Shown here piece after piece: positions 1 to 8,499 of a stretch of 21,033 nucleotides of DNA. Numbering within the stretch: position 1 is the stretch's first letter; each line of letters begins with the position of its first letter. The DNA lies in the NCBI RefSeq assembly GCF_000003605.2, contig NW_003133844.1, forward strand, positions 51,059 to 72,091. The letters run 5' to 3'. The DNA comes from Saccoglossus kowalevskii (lineage: Eukaryota; Hemichordata; Enteropneusta; Harrimaniidae). Both the position numbers and the translations under genes were made by a program. The notes beneath the pieces are model-generated. The model saw only the letters and a list, made by a program, of their open reading frames with translations. It had not been told where the DNA came from and made no database searches.

Positions 1-1490
1 TTTTATGCAAATTTATGCATAGATTCCATGACGCCGGCTGACCGCTGTCTTCCGCGGTGGACTCGCACAGCAATTCACACTTATTGTCAAGACCATTAAT
101 GAACACAAAGAACTGGGAAATTAAAAGGATCACAAAGTTCTAATGAAAAGTTAAACCAATTTGGCTGAGCCAAAAGCTAGGAAACTAGTCTATAATAGTT
201 GACATTATTTTATTTGCCTGAGCCTTGGAATAAAATCACAAAACAATCCAGAAAGACGTAGAGATCAAATATGTTTACAGTATTGCACGGGCTCTAAATA
301 TTTCAACTTTGCAATGTATTGCTTTCATAATAATTACGCAAACTCAGTTATTTTTATTATTGTTGGGACACTAACCCGGGCTATTGGGTCTGTGAATATT
401 TCAATATTACCGACTTGATAATGCATTGCATTCGTAATTATTACGCAAATATAAACATGGGCGCATTTAAATCATTGAAAAAGATAGTCAGGTCCCGGAG
501 TCAGGTGTCTAACGAAAGTCGAGAAAATATTTTAAATACTTGTGACTCATCGGTGAATTATTTTATTCAAAATAAAGTGAATATGTAATATTAACCATAC
601 AATAACGTACAATATCATGCGTAATGTTAAATTTTTCTATAAGAAACTTGCAGCGCACTTCGATCGCATTATTCACGTACATTTCGACTGAACTCTTATA
701 ACCATGTGTTTGAATTACGTGCGGCAATGGACAATGACCTCAATGAGTTCACACCCTGACATTTAAATTCGGGCCACCCAGTTTGACGCCAAACGATATA
801 GTGACTTAACATTTGTTCAAAAAATCGGTAAACTCTCGCGAAGAGTTAACGTCGTCGCAACGTCGTTTTTGACCAAAAAAAAAAAAACAGGTCAATACAA
901 AATTATGTGTGCGAGGTTAGATTTATAGAACGTACATGACCGCTTAACTCTGTGTTTTTTTTAATAATCATGTCGCACGTGAAACACAGGAGACATTTTG
1001 TTTGTCCATTTTTTGTTTACCGATCTTGAACGTTTTGTCTGGAATGCGATACAGGCAAAGAATAAACATTAATGATACCCACTGTTGTCAAATCAACAAG
1101 AGGCTCGAATCAGGAAGGCTCGGCTATTTATAACTTCGTAAATAACATTCTTTTCATGTGGTAGACTTTATTCAAGTGTAACAAACGTAAGTGAAATGTA
1201 TGGACGAGTCATAATACTCGTACCTTCGAAAGTTACGACTTTTACTCTTGGAATTGGTGATAAATACATGCATAAAATACAACATTGTTTCACGCAACAA
1301 CAATTCGTATACAGCATTGGACTTATGGATTTTTATATTAACAAAATACGTGGGCCGAGAATATTACCATATGCTTAGTATTTCCATGCCAGCGATGCTC
1401 GTAACCTGCTCGATTTAAAAACAGCTATTTGAAACAAAGACTCATTGAATCACAAAGGAAACTGTTTAGTACGTATTTCACACCTTTCCT
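1..1490. other. Unassigned sequence left of the first eIF4H exon
   Basis: No reading frame here resembles a known protein, and the only long one (1196-1378, +) looks random. Since the first recognised exon starts inside the RRM of eIF4H, this stretch is most simply an intron of that gene or sequence near it. It is richer in CpG than most of the window. Visible structure: a degenerate duplication near 290-450, an imperfect palindrome at 828-850, an A-run at about 876-888, and a TATA-like TATTTATAA at 1125-1133 followed by a GTAAGT at 1187-1192. No RRM RNP1-like exon was found. Confidence 0.4.
286..450. repeat. Degenerate two-copy tandem duplication
   Basis: Two segments, about 286-342 and 376-450, share an ordered set of blocks: CGGGCT, then AATATTTCAA (297-306 and 395-404), an AATG.ATTGC block, and a TTACGCAAA end. 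Offsets between matching blocks are 98-107 bases. The copies have diverged with small indels, so this is an old duplication. No function is visible. Confidence 0.45.
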
Positions 1491-1612
1491 ACGACCGCGG
1501 TTGCAACCGGTACCGGTGGCCACCACGGTAGAGACCCCTAAATTATAAGCAGTGCGCGGCTCTCCCCGGTGTACCGCGGAGAGCCGTGGTGATTACCGCG
1601 GTGAACCGCCAG
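1490..1612. repeat. GC-rich block of nested palindromes
   Basis: This block stands out from its AT-rich surroundings. It contains ACCGGTACCGGT, ACCGCGGT (twice in full or nearly so) and a perfect 9-bp stem, CGGCTCTCC at 1557-1565 pairing with GGAGAGCCG at 1578-1586 across a 12-base loop. A weakly similar inverted stretch with TCCGCGGT lies at about 41-62. It could be the end of a mobile element or a structured insertion, but no coding potential is seen. Confidence 0.45.
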
Positions 1613-1632
1613 TTTGATTTCCTACTCTCCCC

Positions 1633-1910
1633 TTACATTAATACTACACATTATGTTCCTTTACATTACTACAACCATTACATATTACATTTCTCATTAC
1701 ATTAATACTACACATTATGTTCCTTTACATTACTAAACCCATTACATATTACATTTCTCATTACATTAATACTACACATTATGTTCCTTTACATTACTAA
1801 ACCCATTACATATTACATTTCTCATTACATTAATACTACACATTATGTTCCTTTACATTACTAACCCATTATATTTCTCATTATACTAATTCTGCACATT
1901 ACATTCAATG
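1633..1910. repeat. 64-bp minisatellite, about four copies plus a decayed fifth
   Basis: Near-identical units begin at 1633, 1697, 1761 and 1825, an exact 64-bp period. A shorter, diverged unit starts at 1881. Each unit starts TTACATTAATACTACAC and holds several TTACATTA-like subrepeats, which suggests it grew from a shorter motif. The high identity of the first four units points to recent expansion. It ends about 85 bases before the first recognised eIF4H exon, so it probably lies in the preceding intron. Confidence 0.95.
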
Positions 1911-1995
1911 ACATTACTTCACTCCTAAGTATGTACAAGATCTTTTGGATTTTGTATGAAATTACATTATTATTTGTATTTGATTTGATTGTCAG

Positions 1996-2083
1996 GAATA
2001 TGAAAGCTGTCGATTACGTGTTGATGTAGCTGAAGCCAGGCGGAATGATAGAGGATCTGATAGAGGGCGAGGAGGACGTGGAG
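1996..2083 (+). CDS. EIF4H: eIF4H exon a: end of RRM and start of RG-rich linker
   Basis: Acceptor TTGATTGTCAG and donor G|GTGTGT. It encodes EYESCRLRVDVAEARR, matching the last beta strand of the eIF4H RRM, followed by NDRGSDRGRGGRGG. It starts in phase 0 and ends one base into a Gly codon. It is the leftmost coding exon I can recognise. Confidence 0.85.
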
Positions 2084-5039
2084 GTGTGTATAACCAAGAT
2101 ATTTTGCCTTTCATTTCTGACAATATCATAGCACAGTTTTCCTGGATTACATGCTTTTTGCATTGCTTAGAATGTCTTCATAGATCAGCAGTCTTTTCAA
2201 TGAAGGCTGGAACATTAGTCCCCGAAGTACAAAAACAGGGACTTTAATGGACTGACCTCCGTCCATTTGTCCATCCATATCCAGCCATATCTCACCACAT
2301 GCTTGGGCTGATCAAGTTCAATCTTGACACATATGTCAGACATTATATCGGACATATGCACTCGCATATATTTTCATGATCTGATTCAAGGTGGGCGAAT
2401 GGCAGCCATCGTCAGGCCAGAAATCAAAATCCCACGTTTTCACCACTCCAGAATTGTATCTCAGTCGTGTGTTGACGGATTTGGTTTAAACTTGGTACAT
2501 ATGTTGAACACAATAATATTGATTTGTCATTTTATTTTTCGGATACAGTTCAAAATGACCGATTGATCTATATCTCTGACATGCATGGAATGATCCAGTT
2601 GAAACTTCACACATACATCATATCTGACATATGCAGATGCATTTGTTTTATGATCCGATTCAAGATGACTGAATGGCAGCCATTTTAAGGCCAAAAATGT
2701 ATCACTATTCCTGAACTGGATTTGTTCAAACTTGGTATATTTATTTGAGAAAGTCGAATAAGTCAAAATTATTTTCTACAGTGTGACTGTAAGGCTGCTC
2801 TCATCATTCTCAGATGTGGCTGTCAAATCAGTATTGAGCTCTGCCTCAGTAATAAATGAACATTAAATAAATAAAATAAAATAAAACAAAGCGTTTATGC
2901 CTGTTTTGTTTCTTCGATTGGCCTATTAAATTGAAACTTGACACATTGACACTTATGTGTGAATGTTGTATTGCATTTATTTCATATTCTGATCGTAGAT
3001 TGTCGTTTGTTGGCATTTTTGTTCCTGAAAATGCTGATGCATTTATCGTATCTAAAGTGTACAAGACATGTACCGGTATATCTGATGATACATTGACAAT
3101 CAGACAAGTCATTGTAGGATATTGTAGCATTTTAGGTTGTTTGGCAATTCAAATTCAATTTCAAAATGAGTACCATATTTGCTCTATTAGTAGCGCATGC
3201 TACATAAATGACAGTGGTGTGTCAGGGGACAAAAGTTATAATATTTCAATGATTCTTTTTATGATTATATGTATTTGTTGTTTACATACGCTCCTGTTGG
3301 AGATGCACTTCTAATAGAGTAAATATGGTAGGTACATTCACACATTGTGTTGTTGAATATGGCTGATTGGTGGCCATTTTGTTCCAGATATGATTTTATT
3401 TCTAAATGTGTTTATAAATTTGATTGTAATTTGTTTTAATTAAATATATGACTAACTAGCACATATTGTCAATGCTTGTATGATGCGTTAGGTTTCCGAG
3501 GCAGTGACCGAGGGGGTGGACGTGGCCGTGGTGGCTACAGGGATCAAGGAGGTTTCAGAGATCAAGGAGGTTTCAGAGATCAAGGTGGTTACAGAGATCA
3601 AGGTAGGGTTTCAGGCTGCTGATCAATTCTAACAATTATAAGATTCACATTTAGCATTTGGCAACATTTGAAGAGTCTCCCAGAATGCATTTCTGAGATA
3701 CTATTTGGGACATGAAAATATAGTTCACCAATGAAACTTCTGTGTTTAATCTTTGAATGCCAAATCTAATTCTCTTTACTCAAAATAAACCTGAATTTCA
3801 AAAGTGGACCAGTTTTCATATTAGTTGCCCCTTGACAAAAATGGATCAGTTTTCATTTTAGTTGCCTGATTACAAAAGCGGTTGACAATCGTCAATTTCG
3901 ACACTGATGTATATAGACTGATGCATGCTGGAGATTGATGTCACTGAGTTAATCTGTTCACATACTTTGCATTATGCCATGATCTCGGAAATATAACTTT
4001 AGTTCCTATATTTATTTCTTGTTTTGTTTTTTTTCCAATTGATGAGAATTATGAAATGAGTTGTTTATTTTATGCAACATTTGTGTCCTGTTCTGGTCTA
4101 CAGGCTACAAAAGAGATGGTTTTGATGATGGAGCAAGAAGTGGCGGTGACTATAGAAGGGGCGGTGGAGGACAATGGGCTGGTGATAGAGGAGGATCAAC
4201 AGGTTACAGAGACAGAGATAGAGATAGGCCGCCACCAAGGTCACAGGAAGAGCTACGTGAGCCAACCGCTGGTATGTACATAATGAATAAAAATTGATTT
4301 AGCACTTTGCTAGTTTAAATCAGTTGCATGGCTCTAAAAACCAGTAGCACAAAAAAAATTCTGACTACTGCTCTTGTAGCCCAACTGGTCTACTATAAAA
4401 ATTTATGAAAAAATGGTATTTTGTTTCCTACTTCAAGTTCAAGTCCTATTAAAGCTCATTTGTCATCTTCTCCATGCATTCATTATTATGTGTAAATGCC
4501 ATTAAAATAAGGAAAATGAAAAAAATAATTTTTTTCAAGATTTCTATTTTTGTGATAGTTTCTACCAGGTATTTGTGAAATTATTTGATCATATTTTAAA
4601 ATTTTGATACAAGATCAAAAAGTCTTATATTATTGACAGGAATCCTACTATTGTGAACAAATTTAAAAAACCAAAAATGCATTTTATTTAGTGTGTTTCC
4701 AGTGTCATCAGTTTTCAATTATGACAATGGTAAGTTCTCTGCCATGATGCATTGCATTAACTTTAAAATTGGTAGCTCAGCTGGCTTTCGATGAGGTTTT
4801 TTATAGTCCTGGTTTTTCAATTTTGGTATTTTTCTCATTTCTATTATCTTTGGTATTTATTTCTCCCAACAGAGGAAGCAGCTGCCAGACCCAGACTCAA
4901 GTTAGCACCACGCACTGTCAAAGACCCCATTCATCAACAAGTTGTAACGGCCCAAACTGCTAGTATATTTGGCACAGGGAAACCACGTGTGGAACCTGAC
5001 AAACCAGATGAGCCAGAAGAGCAAGTGGTGAAAGAATGA
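1996..5039 (+). CDS. EIF4H: eIF4H-like translation initiation factor, 3' part (4 exons, 5'-partial)
   Basis: eIF4H stimulates the eIF4A RNA helicase during cap-dependent scanning in the cytoplasm. Four exons are joined here: 1996-2083, 3492-3602, 4104-4271 and 4873-5039. All have GT-AG borders and keep one frame, with every intron in phase 1, giving 177 residues and a TGA stop. The first exon carries the last RRM strand (RLRVDVAEARR). A Gly/Arg/Asp-rich tail follows with four [YF]RDQGG units. The end has the family's conserved stretch: REPTAEEAAARPRLKLAPRT, then SIFGTGKPR. The protein stops soon after that, as eIF4H does; eIF4B continues much further. The Gly-rich tail is longer than in human eIF4H. 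The start codon and most of the RRM lie beyond the left edge or in exons I could not find. The family call is firm; eIF4H over a short eIF4B relative is likely. Confidence 0.9.
2084..3491. other. eIF4H intron with two copies of the dispersed hairpin repeat
   Basis: The intron separates two phase-1 exons. Two related segments begin at about 2310 and 2592, an offset of 282 bases. They share the order GATC.AGTT, ACATATG-rich stretch, TTCAAG, then AATGGCAGCCAT. A third core lies at about 3355-3382. Between them are an (AAATA)n tract at 2865-2886 and open frames on both strands (for example 2931-3314) with no recognisable protein; I take these as chance. Confidence 0.75.
2310..2765 (+). repeat. 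Two-copy tandem of the ~280-bp dispersed repeat
   Basis: The second copy (from about 2592) repeats the first (from about 2310) with many substitutions. Both include a TCATATATTTT/TTTGTTTTATGATC-type stretch, then GATTCAAG and a GGCAGCCAT core near 2401 and 2674. The 282-bp period matches the spacing seen in the larger array at 8500-9350, so the two loci belong to one family in the same orientation. Confidence 0.65.
3492..3602 (+). CDS. EIF4H: eIF4H exon b: RG-rich region with tandem RDQGG units
   Basis: Acceptor GCGTTAG and donor G|GTAGGG. It encodes GFRGSDRGGGRGRGG and then four [YF]RDQGG units from about 3536. The units come from a near-identical 18-bp DNA repeat, a coding minisatellite. 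Such low-complexity RG/RD tails in eIF4H and eIF4B are disordered and take part in RNA binding. Confidence 0.88.
3603..4103. other. eIF4H intron
   Basis: A phase-1 intron ending TCTGGTCTACAG. It contains a short AGTGGACCAGTTTTCAT / ATGGATCAGTTTTCAT duplication at about 3801-3858. No other feature was recognised. Confidence 0.8.
4104..4271 (+). CDS. EIF4H: eIF4H exon c: Gly/Arg/Asp-rich tail into the conserved C-terminal motif
   Basis: Acceptor GGTCTACAG and donor G|GTATGT. The residues begin GYKRDGFDDGARSGGDYRR, run through GGGGQW and an RDRDRDRPPP stretch, and end in REPTA, the start of the conserved eIF4H REPT motif. Two other frames across the exon are also open, a side effect of its repetitive purine-rich composition. 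Confidence 0.9.
4272..4872. other. eIF4H last intron, containing a dispersed repeat copy
   Basis: A phase-1 intron ending ATTTCTCCCAACAG. Positions 4617-4757 match 10901-11022 in the intergenic region. Within that repeat a TTTCCAG and a GTAAGT imitate a small exon at about 4701-4729. The rest is AT-rich with no recognised feature. Confidence 0.8.
4617..4757 (+). repeat. Dispersed repeat, copy 1 (partner at 10901-11022)
   Basis: Shared ordered blocks with the second copy: TTATATTATTGA or GTATATTATTGA, AATCCT, ATTGTGAA, TTATTTAGTG.GTTTCCAG, an AATGG..GTTCTCT block, and ATGCATTGCAT. Both copies face the same way. Copy 1 has a short insertion near its middle. The family is unknown to me. Confidence 0.7.
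4873..5039 (+). CDS. EIF4H: eIF4H terminal coding exon: conserved C-terminus and stop
   Basis: Acceptor TCTCCCAACAG. It encodes EEAAARPRLKLAPRTV, then TAQTASIFGTGKPR and an acidic end (PDEPEEQVVKE) before TGA. The RPRLxLxPRTV and SIFGxxxPR motifs are shared by eIF4H and eIF4B. The immediate stop separates it from the longer eIF4B. Confidence 0.92.
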
Positions 5040-7880
5040 GTGGTTTTTTTGTACTTCCTTTAGATTTTTTCCCTATTGATGTCGATATTTTATCATTCTT
5101 AGTGTCTACACCTATTATCAACTTGTAGTAAAGTTTTCAGCCTTTTTCTTGTTCTTCCAAAAATTATTAATAATCACTTTGTATTTGATGTATACCTTGC
5201 CCCCACCACACAGACTGCAGTGCAGTAGTGCTGTCATCTCGTGGAAAAAGTTAATCCAATTCATTTCCTGAGGTTACCCTCCATGCTTGCAAGATGCAAT
5301 CAAGTATCTCAAGGAACAACATCAAAAGCTTCATCCTATCCTTTGGCAACCCAAGTTTATTGTTAAGTCATTAAAAATAGAATTGATTTTCTGATAAAAA
5401 CTTTTCAAGGCCAAACAAACCCGCTTATCACCCCACCAACCCAACCCGAACTCCAATCTAAAGAAATTATCGGTATGTTTTTTTTAATCTGACATCAATC
5501 TTTTGATGTTGCCCCTTTTTGGTCTTGTGAAATTGAGCCAAGAAGCAAAACCTTGGCCAGCAGCAATTCTGTTCGATCACTCAAGGTAAATCTAAGTTTG
5601 TAAAGCATATGCCTCCTGCATTTTTCACTTAACTTTTTGGAAACATTTTGATCATCAGATAAAAATACGAATTCTGATGAAAGATAGGTTAACTCAACTG
5701 ATTTTTATCTTATTGAAATCCACTGCAATTCAGTTTTATGTTCACATTTTTAAAAAAATAAGGCTGAATTTTACCATTAACAAATTGTCCATTGACGTTG
5801 TTTTTTTCCCAATCATTTTGGCTATCTGTGGTGCCTTTAAAGCAGGCAATGTTTAGTACCCTGGTGGTAATAAATTAATCCTCTATACCTAACAGTGGTT
5901 TCATCTTGTAGCACTGAACTGGTAACTTTTAAACCTCAAGTTGGATCAATTTTCATGACTACTGCATCTGCGTTAAGTCTCACATATTTGACACATCATT
6001 TTGCAAAACTATCAAAACAAATGAGTGCTGGATAAATCACTTTTACAACCCATACAAAAACACATGCTAGAGTGCTTACCTGTTTTTTAAATCAGAACAT
6101 TTGTATTTGACAATTAATTCAATTTTAAACTTAACAAAAAGTAGATGAACACGATCATGGCTGTCATAAACATGTCTCTGTGGTGGCCCTATAGAAAATT
6201 AAAAAATTAAAAAAAACATGCCATGAAAATTTCTTAATTATAAAAACTATGATACGGTGAGCATGTTTGTGTAGGTTCCTTCATCATTTAATTGTTTTGC
6301 TGTTATTTTCATCTTTTGACACAGTATGGACTAATTTAATATCAAACCTAAAAATGTAATGAACAGTTTTCTCTGTTGATCAAGACCAAACAAAAATGAA
6401 TTATCTTGGTCCTGATTTTGAAATAAATCACAGATAATTTATTGTTGAAACCTGTGTATGAAAAGTTGACAGTAAAAGAATTAAATAATTGATGTGTATG
6501 AATATAACAATTCAAAGTGATAAAAAAAAATGAACTAAAATTAATTCAGCTTTACTTTTATTTCGCAGTTCTAGAAACTTCTGGTAATGATAAAATATTC
6601 ATATATGGCATACACTACCTAATATGGTATGTAATTCCAAATATGGAATTTGAATAATTTTATTGCACCTTCCAAAGAGAGTTTGATTGTCTTTTGCTAC
6701 AGCAAGGTGGCCGAAGTACAGCTTTGTACCGTTTATGAATAAGATGCTATTAATTTTGTTTGTTTTATTTTACCTTTATACAAAACTAGCAGTTGCAATG
6801 TAATTTTATAAACGTTGATATTTTTTGGCAAAAACATTTGTACAGTTCAAGTGTAGATGCTCATTTTAAAATTTTAAACATCATAAACATGTATTCATTT
6901 AATTGGTAGATGCCACCACTGCTTTACACTGAATCGTTATTTCTTCTAGATAGACTGAAACTTAGAGGGTTAGAAATGCCGCTGAATTGTCACATATTTG
7001 TAGTTTGACTACTTAGAATGAATTTTCATTTCTGTGTACATTATATCGATGCAGGATAATGCAGCACTAACTATTTCAACAAACCTGGAAAATGTTTGCT
7101 GGGACAATTCATAGATGTTGAATGGTTCTATCACTTAATCCTTGATCTTAGCACAGAGTGCTACATCATCTAAAGCATCTAAACCCATTGTACAACTAAT
7201 TCAAAGTGGAATCCCTCATACAAACGTTTTACCAAACTATGATATACACTGCGTCAATAATTGAAGGAAAAAAATAATTATACATACATGTATACATAAA
7301 ATAAAATAAAAAATACGAAAGTTTTGTTGTATTTCCCCATTAGAATGACCTTTATATAAAATACAGAAAAGTTGTTCAGAATGTACGTGAATCGCTTGTT
7401 TTGATGAAATGGAGGTAGACAGTTATATTGTTAATTTTCTCTTAGTAGCTGATAGATTGCATTTGATGTTTGTCTCCAAAGTAGCTGTTCCGGCGACACA
7501 TGCGGCAAAAGTTCAGGGATTTTTTTTTTCTCCCTATATATTATATCTGGAAGCAACACAAAAAACATGAATAAATATTTTTAAAAAAAAAAGCTGTTAT
7601 TGTGTAAGATAGTTGCAGACAAAAAAAAATCAAATGATCTTTCACGACCTAGTTATGTTCGAAATCTCACCTTTTTTCGGAATCTCTTAAAGACTAGCTT
7701 TCAACTCGGTACTATTTTATTCTTAACTCTATATTTCAGCGGAGTGTAGATAGGTGTGCATTTTCTTCGTCCCCTTTTTCTTTACTTTTTTTCCAGTCTT
7801 TTCTGTCATTACAAAAAGTTGTTGCATATTTGGACATTGGATAGTGAATATTTGCAATAAAACTTTTAAAATGATATGTG
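5040..7880 (+). other. EIF4H: Probable long 3' UTR of eIF4H
   Basis: After the stop there is no further coding exon and no copy of the dispersed hairpin repeat until about 8100, which suggests the whole stretch is exonic. It ends with AATAAA at 7856-7861, about 20 bases of A/T, and then a GT-rich run (TGTGTTGTCATGTGTT), the usual vertebrate-style cleavage arrangement. Weaker AATAAA matches occur earlier, for example near 6422 and 7570, so shorter forms are possible. The length, about 2.8 kb, is inferred and not shown by transcript data. Confidence 0.5.
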
Positions 7881-7905
7881 TTGTCATGTGTTCATTTTAG
7901 TATTG
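7856..7905 (+). terminator. Polyadenylation signal and GT-rich downstream element
   Basis: AATAAA at 7856-7861 is followed by a T/G-rich segment from about 7875 to 7911 (TGTGTTGTCATGTGTTC, then TTGTGTTGTAGG). This is the best poly(A) site in the window on the + strand and the likely end of the eIF4H transcript. Confidence 0.55.
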
Positions 7906-8499
7906 TGTTGTAGGTCCAGTCACTCAGCCTGGCATTTTTCTCAACTGTCAGATTCAAACCATGAACATACCACCAACTGTTTATCAGGCATGCCGGGACA
8001 GATTTCATTCAAATTTTTTGTAATCACTTCACTCGTGATTGGTTAGTGATGCATGTCATTTGGTTTTGTGATTTGAATATTAAAAGAAATTTGTTGCCAA
8101 TCAACTTGGCAGCCATTTTTAGCCCTGACACACTCCACTAGGCTCATGGATTTGGTTGTCTGTTGCAGTATTTCATGGACAGAATTCCCTCTTGGTACAT
8201 TATGATATAGTTGTGCCCCAGATTTGTTTTCTGTTCAGATACAAAAATGGTCGAGTCATGACCATATTTGAATCCAATGAAGTCCCAAACTTCTATATTT
8301 TATATGTATAGAGCATTATAAGTTGTGCTGATTGATGCAGTCAAAACTTAGAATGTGGGTAACACCTGTTGGTATACTGAGGTACATCCATTATTAGGCC
8401 CCATTTGACTATTAATTTGGGTTCCATCCGGAGCCATTTCTAGGATAATCTTTGACCAATCGCATTCAAACTTGGCATACAGACAATGTATGATGACCT

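Noticed and set aside
2931-3314. A 127-residue open frame on the + strand in the first eIF4H intron.
   Set aside because: It lies within an intron next to repeat copies, has a low-complexity hydrophobic end, and matches no family I know; a chance frame in AT-rich DNA.
4056-4283. A second frame across eIF4H exon c (ending in a Glu-rich stretch).
   Set aside because: An alternate frame of a purine-rich coding repeat; only the Gly/Arg-rich frame joins the neighbouring exons in phase.
4701-4729. A possible 29-base cassette exon in the last eIF4H intron, with a TTTCCAG acceptor and a GTAAGT donor.
   Set aside because: It lies inside a dispersed repeat (4617-4757) whose partner at 10901-11022 has the same TTTCCAG without any gene, and the frame closes cleanly from 4271 to 4873 without it.
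4769-4790. A tRNA A-box-like TAGCTCAGCTGG.
   Set aside because: No B box (GGTTCGANNCC) follows at the right distance and no cloverleaf can be formed, so this is a chance match.
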